Of a stretch of 64,000 bases of DNA, positions 49,949 through 57,527 are shown piece after piece; the first letter of the stretch is position 1, and the number at the start of each line of letters is the position of its first letter. The stretch lies in assembly GCA_000158655.1 (NCBI GenBank), contig EQ973339.1:303983-367982 (forward strand), read 5' to 3'. The position numbers and the translations under genes were made by a program. Under the pieces are notes generated by a model. That model worked only from the letters and a program-made list of their open reading frames with translations. It made no database searches and was not told the origin of the DNA. The DNA comes from [Clostridium] methylpentosum DSM 5476 (GTDB lineage: Bacteria > Bacillota > Clostridia > Oscillospirales > Ruminococcaceae).

Positions 49949-50307
49949 GCAAAATGTTTTCGGTGGTGACTCTGGATGCCCCCCACTCTCTGATGACGGA
50001 GCATTTTGTCCCCGGTAGCCCTGATGGGCTGGATGAACTGCTGGACTGCGATGAAATCTCCGAGGTTCTTGCCGAATGGCCCCTGGGGGATACCATCGAA
50101 GCGAAAATTCAGACCTATCTCTATGGAGATGGCGAAACCGTGCGGGCTGACGAGGAGGATTTGGCTTTCTTCCGAGAGCATTTTGACGAGCTGAACGCCA
50201 GCGATGCCCTGGACTACATCTCAGACCACAGCTTTTCTTTTGAATCGGACGAGTTGGATTTTGGGTACGGTGAAGAAAGCGAAGATGAAGAAGATTTGGA
50301 ACTATAA
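49945..50307 (+). CDS. Acidic hypothetical protein with DLEL tail
   Basis: A 120-residue strongly acidic protein of unknown family. The first 80 residues look globular (MFSVVTLDAPHSLMTEHFVP), the last 40 are Asp/Glu/Ser-rich and close with EDEEDLEL, the clearest example of the shared tail and identical in type to that at 31866, 18 kb away. ATG at 49945 overlaps the DUF3846 stop. It may act with the DUF3846 protein as a pair. Confidence 0.7.
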   Translation: MSKMFSVVTLDAPHSLMTEHFVPGSPDGLDELLDCDEISEVLAEWPLGDTIEAKIQTYLYGDGETVRADEEDLAFFREHFDELNASDALDYISDHSFSFESDELDFGYGEESEDEEDLEL

Positions 50308-50312
50308 GACAC

Positions 50313-50341
50313 GGCTCTGCTGAAAAGCAGGGCCTATTTTT
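50313..50341 (+). terminator. Intrinsic terminator
   Basis: GGCTCTGCT (50313-50321) and AGCAGGGCC (50326-50334) pair with one T-G pair around a GAAA tetraloop, followed by TATTTTT. It closes the unit that starts near 47116. Confidence 0.8.
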
Positions 50342-50367
50342 ATGGCAAAGAAAGCGAGGTCGATAAA

Positions 50368-51066
50368 TTGCTTTTGCCGATTATTATGATCTGCGTCTGT
50401 GCGCTGCTGGGCGGTGGGACGCTGATTTTTCTGAAGTTGTCGGCCAAACACAAAAAATCGAAGAACAAGGACAAGGAAGAACTGGCCCAGATCACCGCCA
50501 ATGAGTTTGTGAATGTGAAAGATATTCGGGGGAACTTCCTCTATACCCGTGACAATCTGGCTCTGGCGTATCTGAAGATCTACCCGATCAGCACAGAACT
50601 GTTCAGCAAAAACGAAAAGCGGCTGATTGCCAAGCAGCTTACGGTGAGCCTGTCCAGCGCACAGTACCCGTTTCAGCTTCTTGCCGTATCCCGCCCGGTA
50701 GATATTTCTCCGCTGTTGTCGGAGCTGTCTGCCACACTCACTTCTTCTTCCGATGTGAAGCAAAAGGAACTGCTGAAGCAGGAAATCGTGGAAATGGGCG
50801 CCTTTGCTCTTTCCGGCGAGGTTGTGGAACGGCAATTCTACATCAAGATTTGGGATAGGGTAAGCGATGGCGTTGAGCGCGATCTGCTTCAGAAGCTCAA
50901 ACTGCTCGGCGGATATTTTTCGGACAGCGGCATTCAGACCGAGATTCTGCAACAGCAGGATATTGTCCGGCTGTGCAACCTGGTCAACAACCCCGCCTAT
51001 GTGCATTTGGAGGATTCCGGCATCAATGCTGCGATCCCGATTTTGGAAAGTGTAGGTGTTGTCTAA
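50368..51066 (+). CDS. Membrane-anchored VirB4 N-domain-like protein
   Basis: A 232-residue protein with one N-terminal helix (about 2-24), a basic juxtamembrane stretch (KHKKSKNKDK) and a cytosolic domain (about 45-232). The domain resembles the N-terminal non-ATPase part of VirB4/TraC proteins (ITANEFVNVKDIRGNFLYTR, LALAYLKIYPI, LSSAQYPFQLLAVSRP, FYIKIWDR, LLQKLKLLGGYFSDSG). It has no P-loop. A complete VirB4 follows one gene later, so this is an added membrane-bound docking factor or an old duplicate. TTG start at 50368 with GCGAGG upstream. Confidence 0.65.
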   Translation: MLLPIIMICVCALLGGGTLIFLKLSAKHKKSKNKDKEELAQITANEFVNVKDIRGNFLYTRDNLALAYLKIYPISTELFSKNEKRLIAKQLTVSLSSAQYPFQLLAVSRPVDISPLLSELSATLTSSSDVKQKELLKQEIVEMGAFALSGEVVERQFYIKIWDRVSDGVERDLLQKLKLLGGYFSDSGIQTEILQQQDIVRLCNLVNNPAYVHLEDSGINAAIPILESVGVV

Positions 51067-51068
51067 GT

Positions 51069-52034
51069 ATGAAGCACACCCGGCAGGATTTGAAAATCAT
51101 GCAGGGTTGGAGCCTCGAAAGAAAAATCAGAGTTACGCAGACGAGAATCATGGAATGGTATATGCGGTACGATGGGCAGGTCTTTATCAGCTTTTCGGGC
51201 GGTAAAGATTCCACCGTGCTGCTTGATCTGGCACGGCGGGTCTACCCTGATATTCCTGCTGTGTATGTTGACACGGGGTTGGAATACCCCGAACTGCGCG
51301 ATTTCGTAAAAACGAAGGACAATGTGACCTGGCTTCGCCCGCGCTATCCGTTCACTCAGATTCTTGAGAAGTACGGCTATCCGATCATCTCCAAAGAGGT
51401 TTCGGATGTTATCAACGGCGCAAGAAAGGGACAACCTTACCGTCTGGCACGGCTCAATGGAGAACTGCTGGACAAGAACGGAAAAAAGTCGATCTACAAC
51501 TGCGAGAATTACAAATACCTTCTGGACGCTCCCTTCAAGATTTCGGCAAGGTGTTGTTACCACATGAAAAAAGCGCCGCTGAACAAATTTGAAAGGCAGT
51601 CTGGGCGGCACCCGATTACGGGTGTCCTGGCCTGCGAAAGCAAGCTGCGGGAGCAATCCTGGATCAAGTTTGGCTGCAACGGCTTCGAGCGCCAGCGGCC
51701 TCTCAGCCAGCCCCTTGCGTTCTGGCTGGAAGAAGATATTTTGCGGTATCTGAAAATGACCGGCATTCCCTATGCTCCCATCTATGGGGACATTGTTGAA
51801 AGCCGCAAGAAGAACGGCACCCCGATTCTGAAAACCACCGGTGTTTCCAGATCGGGGTGTATGTATTGTATGTACGGCGTTCATCTGGAGCATGAGCCGA
51901 ACCGATTTCAGCTTATGCAGGTGACGCATCCCCAACAGTATGATTACTGCATCAATAAATTGGGGTGCGGCGCTGTGCTGGACTACATTGGGGTGCCTTA
52001 CCGCAATCAACAGTTGGAGGTGGATCATTGTTAG
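51069..52034 (+). CDS. PAPS reductase-type PP-loop enzyme (phosphoadenosine phosphosulfate reductase family)
   Basis: A 321-residue PP-loop protein. FISFSGGKDSTVLLDLA (about 39-55) is the ATP-pyrophosphatase loop, followed by VDTGLEYPE and a C-terminal Cys pair GVSRSGCMYCMYG (about 259-271), with Cys-Cys near 160 (SARCCYHMKKAP). The family covers sulfate assimilation reductases and DndC-like enzymes that put sulfur in DNA; four Cys suggest an Fe-S cluster or thiol chemistry. No partner dnd or sulfate genes are present. It overlaps the virB4 start by 7 bases. A DNA-modifying role that protects the element is plausible but unproved. Confidence 0.85.
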   Translation: MKHTRQDLKIMQGWSLERKIRVTQTRIMEWYMRYDGQVFISFSGGKDSTVLLDLARRVYPDIPAVYVDTGLEYPELRDFVKTKDNVTWLRPRYPFTQILEKYGYPIISKEVSDVINGARKGQPYRLARLNGELLDKNGKKSIYNCENYKYLLDAPFKISARCCYHMKKAPLNKFERQSGRHPITGVLACESKLREQSWIKFGCNGFERQRPLSQPLAFWLEEDILRYLKMTGIPYAPIYGDIVESRKKNGTPILKTTGVSRSGCMYCMYGVHLEHEPNRFQLMQVTHPQQYDYCINKLGCGAVLDYIGVPYRNQQLEVDHC

Positions 52035-53854
52035 GTTCTAAGAAAAAAGAAGAAGCGTTTCCCGTCAATGAAGCGCTGTTAAATGTCATTACCCCGATGG
52101 GGCTGGAAATCAAGCGAAACAGTTTGGTCATCGGTGAAAATCTGGGTAAGGTGTACGGCGCCGTCCGCTATCCGCAGAAGGTGGATATGGGGTGGCTTTC
52201 CAAGATCACCAACATTCCCAGCACCATTGTTTCGGTGGGGATTACCCCCATTGACAATGGTTCGCTCATTTCCGCAATCTCCAAAAGTATTGTCCAACAG
52301 CGCGGCGCCGCTGACAGTGCCAAAGACCCGCTGACCCGGCAGCGCGCGGAGAAAGCCGCCGAGGACGGCGAGAAAATCATGCAGCGGATCGACCAAGAGG
52401 GCGAAACGGTTGCCATGATGTCGCTGACCGTGATGCCGATTGCACAGGATGAGGCCAACTTCACAAAGGTCTGCCGCCGTGTAGAAAGTGCCTTCAACAT
52501 TCAAAAGTGCAAGGTGCGCACCCTCGCCAATCTCCAAAAGGAAGGGTTCCAGAGTATTTCTCCCACCTATCCGGCTAACTCCACGGTGGACAGCATTGTG
52601 TCCCGCATTATTCCCATGAGTACCTTTGTGGGCGGGTTCCCGTTTGCCAGCTCCGGTTACAACGATGGCCGGGGCTATTATTTTGCAAAGGACAGCAACG
52701 GCGGCCTGGTGATTCTGGATACCTGGGAGCGTGGAAACGACCGAACCAATAGTAGCTTCGTGATTATGGGTGTGGCCGGTATCGGCAAGAGTACCGTTGT
52801 GAAGCACATCATGCTTTCGGAATATATGAAGGGGACGAAAATCCTGTGCATCGACCCGGAATCCGAGTATAAGGATATGTGCCGGAACCTGAATGGAAGC
52901 TGGCTCAACGCTGGCGGTGGAAAAAACGGCCGCTCCAACCTTTTGCAGATCAGACCGGCGCCCCGTGACGATGACGATGAAACCGACAAACTCTATACCG
53001 ATGAAGGAAACGGAATGTCTGATATGGCGCTGCACATGAAAACACTGGAGATTGAATTTTCCCTGTATCTGCCCAGCCTGACGGATATGCAGAAAGCGAT
53101 CCTCAAGCAGACGATCATTGAACTCTACAATCAGTTCGGCATCTTCTGGGAAACGGATATTCGGCAGCTCAAGGCCACGGATTTTCCCATTCTGTCCGAC
53201 CTTCACGCCCTGCTGGAAAAGAAAGCGGAAGCCAACAAAGAGAATCCGGTATATCGTGATCTGGCAATGCTGCTGTACGACGCCGCAGCGGGCAGCGACA
53301 GCTTTCTGTGGAACGGCCACACCACGCTGGAGGCCAATTCCCGGTTTATTTGCCTGGATACCCACGACCTGCAAAATGCGTCGGATAATGTCAAGCGCAC
53401 GCAGTATCTGAACCTGTTGAGCTGGTGCTGGGAGGAAATGAGCCGCGACCGGAATGAGCGTTGCCTGCTGGTATGTGACGAGGCATATCTGATGATTGAC
53501 CCGCAGGTTCCGCAATCCCTGGTGTTCCTGCGTAATGTGGAGAAGCGGGCAAGAAAGTATGAAGCTGGACTGGCAATCATTTCTCATTCCGTGGTGGATT
53601 TCCTGGCCCCGGAGGTCAAGATGTACGGGCAGGCCCTTTTGGATATTCCGTGCTATAAAATTCTGATGGGCTGCGACGGCAAAAACCTTCAGGAAACCAA
53701 AGACCTCTACAACCTGACGGACGCAGAGCAGGAATTGTTGGAGAGCAAGCGGCGCGGACACGCGCTCTTTATCATTGGGTCCAAGCGGCTTCATGTGAAC
53801 TTTGAGATTCCGGCTTACAAGTTTTCCTATATGGGCAAGGCTGGCGGCCGGTAA
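52028..53854 (+). CDS. virB4: VirB4-type secretion ATPase
   Basis: A 608-residue ATPase that powers the mating channel and works with PrgI/VirB3. The N-domain (about 15-220) is followed by Walker A GVAGIGKSTVVK (about 247-258) and Walker B CLLVCDEAYLMID (about 479-491), with a GQALLDIPCYKILMGC motif near 535. The Walker A has Ile in place of the usual Gly-Ser-Gly. TTG start at 52028, five bases after GGAGGTGGA, inside the end of the PP-loop gene. The whole family length is present. Confidence 0.93.
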   Translation: MLGSKKKEEAFPVNEALLNVITPMGLEIKRNSLVIGENLGKVYGAVRYPQKVDMGWLSKITNIPSTIVSVGITPIDNGSLISAISKSIVQQRGAADSAKDPLTRQRAEKAAEDGEKIMQRIDQEGETVAMMSLTVMPIAQDEANFTKVCRRVESAFNIQKCKVRTLANLQKEGFQSISPTYPANSTVDSIVSRIIPMSTFVGGFPFASSGYNDGRGYYFAKDSNGGLVILDTWERGNDRTNSSFVIMGVAGIGKSTVVKHIMLSEYMKGTKILCIDPESEYKDMCRNLNGSWLNAGGGKNGRSNLLQIRPAPRDDDDETDKLYTDEGNGMSDMALHMKTLEIEFSLYLPSLTDMQKAILKQTIIELYNQFGIFWETDIRQLKATDFPILSDLHALLEKKAEANKENPVYRDLAMLLYDAAAGSDSFLWNGHTTLEANSRFICLDTHDLQNASDNVKRTQYLNLLSWCWEEMSRDRNERCLLVCDEAYLMIDPQVPQSLVFLRNVEKRARKYEAGLAIISHSVVDFLAPEVKMYGQALLDIPCYKILMGCDGKNLQETKDLYNLTDAEQELLESKRRGHALFIIGSKRLHVNFEIPAYKFSYMGKAGGR

Positions 53855-53860
53855 TTCGGT

Positions 53861-53886
53861 GGCGGCCGGGAGCAATCCCGGTCGCC
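53861..53886 (+). terminator. Strong hairpin after virB4
   Basis: GGCGGCCGGGA (53861-53871) pairs with TCCCGGTCGCC (53876-53886) with one G-U, around GCAA. The T-tract is poor (TTACTTATT), so it may serve RNA processing or partial termination. Confidence 0.6.
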
Positions 53887-53914
53887 TTACTTATTCCACA
53901 CAGGAGGTTTTCAG

Positions 53915-54394
53915 ATGAATCATGCGGAACGATACGAATATCTGGTCAACAAGATGGCTGCCATACGTTGGAGGGGCAGTGATTTGGACGCTTCCTACCA
54001 TGCCGCCCTTTTCCTGATGGCTTCCCATCCGGCTCTCTTTCAGAAGATGGATCGCTACCTCTGCCCGGAGGGAATCGACTTTACCAAGATGATGCGGAAA
54101 GAGGAGTTTGAATATGACTGGATGAAGATTACGGCGGATGCCGCCCGCAACCTCTTTTCCTGGAACAGCAAGTGTGCTGCTACTCCTTTTGAGATTTCGC
54201 GGATGCCTGCCCCGGCGATTCGGGCGCTCTTTACGGCCTGCTTCATCGCCAATGGGGACTACATGGTATCTGTCCGGAAAAATGACAAAGGAGAAAAGGT
54301 GTTTGAAATTGACGACAGCGCCGGTAAACGGCGGGAGGCGTTCAATCTGCAAATGGAGCAGATGATGGAAGCCCCCGGTATGGAACCGGACTGA
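53915..54394 (+). CDS. DUF6075-like protein
   Basis: A 159-residue soluble protein. The plan of a nucleotide-free helical domain with WRGSDLDASYHAALFLMASH, FTKMMRKEEFEYDWMKITADA and PAPAIRALFTACFIANGDY recalls DUF6075, an uncharacterised Firmicutes family; the match is by eye only. ATG after AGGAGGTTTTCAG. The end is APGMEPD, a weak relative of the tail. It is transcribed with the following C39 gene. Confidence 0.55.
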   Translation: MNHAERYEYLVNKMAAIRWRGSDLDASYHAALFLMASHPALFQKMDRYLCPEGIDFTKMMRKEEFEYDWMKITADAARNLFSWNSKCAATPFEISRMPAPAIRALFTACFIANGDYMVSVRKNDKGEKVFEIDDSAGKRREAFNLQMEQMMEAPGMEPD

Positions 54395-54410
54395 TTATGG
54401 AGGTGATTTT

Positions 54411-55235
54411 TTGGCTGTTGATCCGTTGACTGCAAAAATTCTGGCAAAGGTAGCTGTGCAGGCGGCTACCGACTCCGAGAGCCGGAAAAGAATCCTGTTT
54501 ATGATCCTGGCCCCGGTTCTGGGGCTTTTGCTTTTAATTGCCTTCATCCTGTACCTCATTACCAGCCCCTTTTCCGTACTGTCCCAATGGTTGATTGGTG
54601 ATGAGGTAAACGTGGTGGAGGATTTTCAGAAGCAATATGGTTACAACCAGCAGCTCGGCATTTATGAGAAAGACTATATAGATGGTAGTGGTCAGAGCTA
54701 TGAGGGCATCATCTTTACGGATGGGGTGACCGAAGTCGTCTACTACAATCAGTTGGATGAGCGTTGGGCCGATCTTCCGTATGGAACCGATAATATCGGC
54801 GGTTATGGATGTGGCCCGACCTCTATGGCGATTGTGGTATCCAGCCTGACAGACCAGACTGTTGATCCCCCCACAATGGCAGAATGGGCGTACCAGCACG
54901 GCTATTGGTGTTCCGGCAACGGGTCCTATCACTCGTTGATACCGGGGGCTGCGGAGGGCTTTGGGCTTCAATGGGAAAGCATCAGCACCGATGACCCGCA
55001 GGCCGTGGTGGATGCTTTGGCATCCGGGAAATTGATTGTGGCACTTATGTCAAAAGGCCACTTCACATCCAGCGGTCACTTTATGGTGCTGCGTGGAGTG
55101 ACCTCTGAAGGAAAAATCCTGGTGGCCGATCCTGCCAGTAAAAAACGAAGCGAACAGGAATGGGATATATCAATCATTCTGGATGAGGCCAGAAAGGGCG
55201 CCGCAGCAGGCGGTCCCTTGTGGGCGATCTACTAA
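54411..55235 (+). CDS. Membrane-anchored C39-type cysteine peptidase, candidate cell-wall hydrolase
   Basis: A 274-residue protein. One helix at about 28-52 anchors it; the extracytoplasmic part (about 105-274) is a Peptidase_C39_2 domain with the catalytic Cys in GYGCGPTSMAI (Cys134), His in SGHFMVL (about 222) and Asp in VADPAS (about 239). Its usual relatives cut peptide links, and in conjugation operons a wall hydrolase of this kind opens the peptidoglycan (the VirB1 role). TTG start at 54411 after GGAGGTGATTTT. A CHAP or lysozyme domain, more usual for this task, is absent. Confidence 0.8.
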   Translation: MAVDPLTAKILAKVAVQAATDSESRKRILFMILAPVLGLLLLIAFILYLITSPFSVLSQWLIGDEVNVVEDFQKQYGYNQQLGIYEKDYIDGSGQSYEGIIFTDGVTEVVYYNQLDERWADLPYGTDNIGGYGCGPTSMAIVVSSLTDQTVDPPTMAEWAYQHGYWCSGNGSYHSLIPGAAEGFGLQWESISTDDPQAVVDALASGKLIVALMSKGHFTSSGHFMVLRGVTSEGKILVADPASKKRSEQEWDISIILDEARKGAAAGGPLWAIY

Positions 55236-55246
55236 AGGGGTGCGAT

Positions 55247-55396
55247 ATGAATAACCGAAACAAGCTGATTGAACTGTTTATCTACATCGTGATCGTAGTG
55301 GTGGGCATCGTCCTCTTGCTGACCGGTGGGGCGGATGACAAAACCAGTGCTGAAAATATGGGAGGTGAATCCTATGCTGTTGTACTTGACGAGTAA
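55247..55396 (+). CDS. 49-residue single-pass membrane protein
   Basis: A short gene: ATG at 55247 after AAAGGGGTGCGAT, 49 codons. The protein has a basic start (MNNRNKLIEL), one helix (IYIVIVVVGIVLLLTGG) and a soluble end (ADDKTSAENMGG). It overlaps the next gene by 23 bases, whose ribosome site lies within its last codons, so it is translated with it. Function unknown; a small channel or assembly subunit is plausible. Confidence 0.7.
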   Translation: MNNRNKLIELFIYIVIVVVGIVLLLTGGADDKTSAENMGGESYAVVLDE

Positions 55397-56405
55397 CCAG
55401 AAAAGCAACCTGATCGACCCCGCCGTGCGGAATATGACTCTGCCCGCCAAGAAGCTGGTCGGCCGGTTCAGCCTGAAAAGTTTCGTTACCAAAGATATGC
55501 GCAATTATGCCAACGCCAAATTCTTTGTGGTGGATGCGGCGTGTATCGAGGAAAGCGGCAATGATTTCACCCTTGCCCTGCAATCCTTTCAGATGATGTT
55601 CTCCGCCCGGATCATCGTCATCCTCTCCGGCTACGAGGATGTGAACGGCGAGGTACAACGGCTACTGTCCATCGGCGTTGTGAATCTGGTTACGGGTGAA
55701 ACGATGGAGGACGCCCTGGACGAGCTGACAGAAGCGCTTTCCGAAGATGGGATGCAGCGGTATGTGGTAAAGGCTCCCGTCTACGAACAGCCAGCTACTC
55801 AGCGTGAGAAGGCACCGGAGCCGGATGAGATTATTCCGTACCGCTGGAACGCCCGGAATATCCGTATTGCCGTGGCCGGTTCGCAGCGCAGGAGCGGCGT
55901 GACAGTGACGGCCTTTAACCTGGCATCTTGGCTGGCGGCCAGAGGTGCGGAGGTGGCGTATATCGAAGTCAATCAGAACCGCCACCTGCAGCTCCTGCTG
56001 AACATCTACGAAGCGGCGCCGGATGGGGAGCATTACACCATTGATGGGATCGACTGCTACCTGACCAACGAGCCGGATAAGGCGTATCAGTTTATCATCT
56101 ATGATTGCGGCGTGATGCAGACGCCCACCTCTATTTTCCGTGACGCGGATCACCGGCTCCTGTGCGGGAGTGTCCTGCCCTATGAGATTCCGGTGTTCCA
56201 CAAGGCATTGTCCGAGTGCGGCTCATTGGAGGTGCGCCCGGTAGCGATCTGTGTGCCGCAGGAAATTCAGGAATACTGTACGGAACTCTTTGGGGAAGAT
56301 GTGCAGATTGCGGCGGCATCCCACGACCTGTTTGCGAAACGGGTCAATGGGCAGATCTATCGGCCGCTTGTGGAGAAGTATATTGCAGGAGAAAAGCGCC
56401 TGTAA
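55374..56405 (+). CDS. CpaE/TadZ-like protein with pseudo-receiver and degenerate P-loop
   Basis: A 343-residue protein. Residues 1-115 look like the atypical receiver domain of CpaE/TadZ; residues 160-340 are a MinD-like fold, in which the Walker A reads AGSQRRSGVTVTA (about 168-180) with no Lys, so ATP hydrolysis is unlikely while nucleotide binding may persist. TadZ proteins often lack this Lys and localise the pilus machine. ATG at 55374 after GGGAGGTGAATCCT. Together with the intact copy at 41673 it makes two MinD-like proteins for one system. Confidence 0.8.
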   Translation: MLLYLTSNQKSNLIDPAVRNMTLPAKKLVGRFSLKSFVTKDMRNYANAKFFVVDAACIEESGNDFTLALQSFQMMFSARIIVILSGYEDVNGEVQRLLSIGVVNLVTGETMEDALDELTEALSEDGMQRYVVKAPVYEQPATQREKAPEPDEIIPYRWNARNIRIAVAGSQRRSGVTVTAFNLASWLAARGAEVAYIEVNQNRHLQLLLNIYEAAPDGEHYTIDGIDCYLTNEPDKAYQFIIYDCGVMQTPTSIFRDADHRLLCGSVLPYEIPVFHKALSECGSLEVRPVAICVPQEIQEYCTELFGEDVQIAAASHDLFAKRVNGQIYRPLVEKYIAGEKRL

Positions 56406-56434
56406 CAGTATGACATGATTGGGAGGATTGGAAT

Positions 56435-56965
56435 ATGGCAAAGTTTGAGTATATGCAGCGGGCATTTTCTTCTGAACTGAAGCCCAGAGCACGGCTTGTG
56501 CTGCAAGTCCTGGTTCTGCATTGCAACAAAGAGGGCGAGTGCTTCCCCTCTATCAAGACCATAGCCGCCAAGTGTGGCTATGGGGTGTCCACCGTAAAGC
56601 GAGCGCTAGATGAGCTGGTGAAGGCGGGATATATCGTCAAACAGGCCCGGTTTGACGAGCGTAAGAACGGCGGCCAGACCAGCAACCTCTATACTTTATG
56701 CTCTGACTTACTCTGCCCTGACGAGCCGGAAAACGCCCCTGTGCTGGAAGATGATGCGTCTGATGAATCCCCGGCAGTGCAGCCGGAAAGCGCCCCTGCG
56801 GATGCCTGTAATGCCTCTGATCCCACACCTGGGGAACAGTCTGCCACTTTGCCAACAGCGGATTCCTACTCCTTTGCAGATGGCTTTGAAACCAAAATCG
56901 GGCGGCAATTCTGCCGCCCGATTCGTATGTGGACTGGGGGGCAGTCCATTTTTATACCCCCTTGA
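56435..56965 (+). CDS. Winged helix-turn-helix protein (replication-type HTH_36)
   Basis: A 176-residue protein. Residues 15-75 form a winged helix (CFPSIKTIAAKCGYGVSTVK, then ALDELVKAGYIVKQ) of the HTH_36 type seen in phage and plasmid replication or regulatory proteins. A long Pro/Asp/Ala-rich tail follows. The last 27 residues are coded by two hairpins that look like the gene's own terminator (56896-56953), so the reading frame may have shifted and lost an earlier stop. ATG after GGGAGGATTGGAAT. Confidence 0.75.
   Translation: MAKFEYMQRAFSSELKPRARLVLQVLVLHCNKEGECFPSIKTIAAKCGYGVSTVKRALDELVKAGYIVKQARFDERKNGGQTSNLYTLCSDLLCPDEPENAPVLEDDASDESPAVQPESAPADACNASDPTPGEQSATLPTADSYSFADGFETKIGRQFCRPIRMWTGGQSIFIPP
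56896..56953. terminator. Two back-to-back hairpins in the 3' end of the wHTH gene
   Basis: AATCGGGCGGCA/TGCCGCCCGATT (56896-56923) is a perfect 12-bp stem whose minus strand continues TTTTGG; TGGACTG/CAGTCCA (56930-56948) is followed by TTTTT on the plus strand. The second is a classic plus-strand terminator, although the open frame runs through both. Confidence 0.7.
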
Positions 56966-57034
56966 ACCGTACAGGTGAACAGATACTTACGGATGAAGAA
57001 AAAAGTAATAGTTAATCCAAAAATTGCAAAAATA

Positions 57035-57063
57035 GACGGCCAGGGGTCGAAACCCCCGCCGTC
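57035..57063 (-). terminator. Terminator of the XRE gene
   Basis: GACGGC (57035-57040) pairs with GCCGTC (57058-57063) with an inner GGGGT/ACCCC stem; on the minus strand TATTTTT follows. It starts in the XRE stop codon. Confidence 0.8.
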
Positions 57064-57376
57064 AGTCCTTGGATTGCAGTCGGTTAATAAAGCCAATTAG
57101 CATAATCAGATCTTCGTCCTTGAGTTTTCGCATTCCGTCCATCGCTTTACGGATTAACTGTGGATTGACCGCTTCTGCATCAAAAAACTGCAAAGGGGTA
57201 ATCTCAAAGTAATCACAAATTTTTAAGAACTGAGCCATTGACGGAAGAGATCGACCGGATGAAATCCCCTGAATATAGCTCCGGTTCTGTCCTAAAGCCA
57301 AACTCATTTGATATTCTGATGCGCCTTTTTTCAAACGCAATTCGGTGATCCGATTGCGGATAAATTCTTCATCCAT
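57062..57376 (-). CDS. XRE-family transcriptional repressor
   Basis: A 104-residue protein with a classic HTH_3/Cro-C1 domain (about 8-62: NRITELRLKKGASEYQMSLA, QNRSYIQGISSGRSLPSM, KICDYFEITPLQFFD) and a helical C-terminus for dimerisation. ATG at 57376; upstream the minus strand reads GAGGTGAGGATATGG. It is divergent from the SLOG gene across 140 bp that include a short palindrome, so it probably represses itself and that gene, as in many two-gene control or defence cassettes. Confidence 0.9.
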   Translation of the reverse strand: MDEEFIRNRITELRLKKGASEYQMSLALGQNRSYIQGISSGRSLPSMAQFLKICDYFEITPLQFFDAEAVNPQLIRKAMDGMRKLKDEDLIMLIGFINRLQSKD

Positions 57377-57527
57377 ATCCTCACCTCGCTATATACAAGG
57401 ATAACAGATGAAATGCCTGGATTATAAACATAGTATGTGTTATAATATTGAATATATGCCTATTTACGCCGTTTTATTTGCGTTATTTCATTTTTGTATG
57501 CGTGAGATTTGAAGTGGGGTGAAGTTT
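57377..57527. promoter_or_regulatory. Divergent XRE/SLOG promoter region
   Basis: An AT-rich stretch. TATAAT at 57441-57446 is a probable -10 box for the rightward gene. ACATA-G-TATGT (57428-57438), a perfect palindrome directly before it, could be the XRE operator. I cannot place -35 boxes with confidence. Confidence 0.45.

Noticed and set aside
52079-53875. A 598-codon open frame on the minus strand opposite virB4.
   Set aside because: It mirrors the virB4 codons, has no ribosome site and shows no family pattern; the plus-strand gene has clear Walker motifs.
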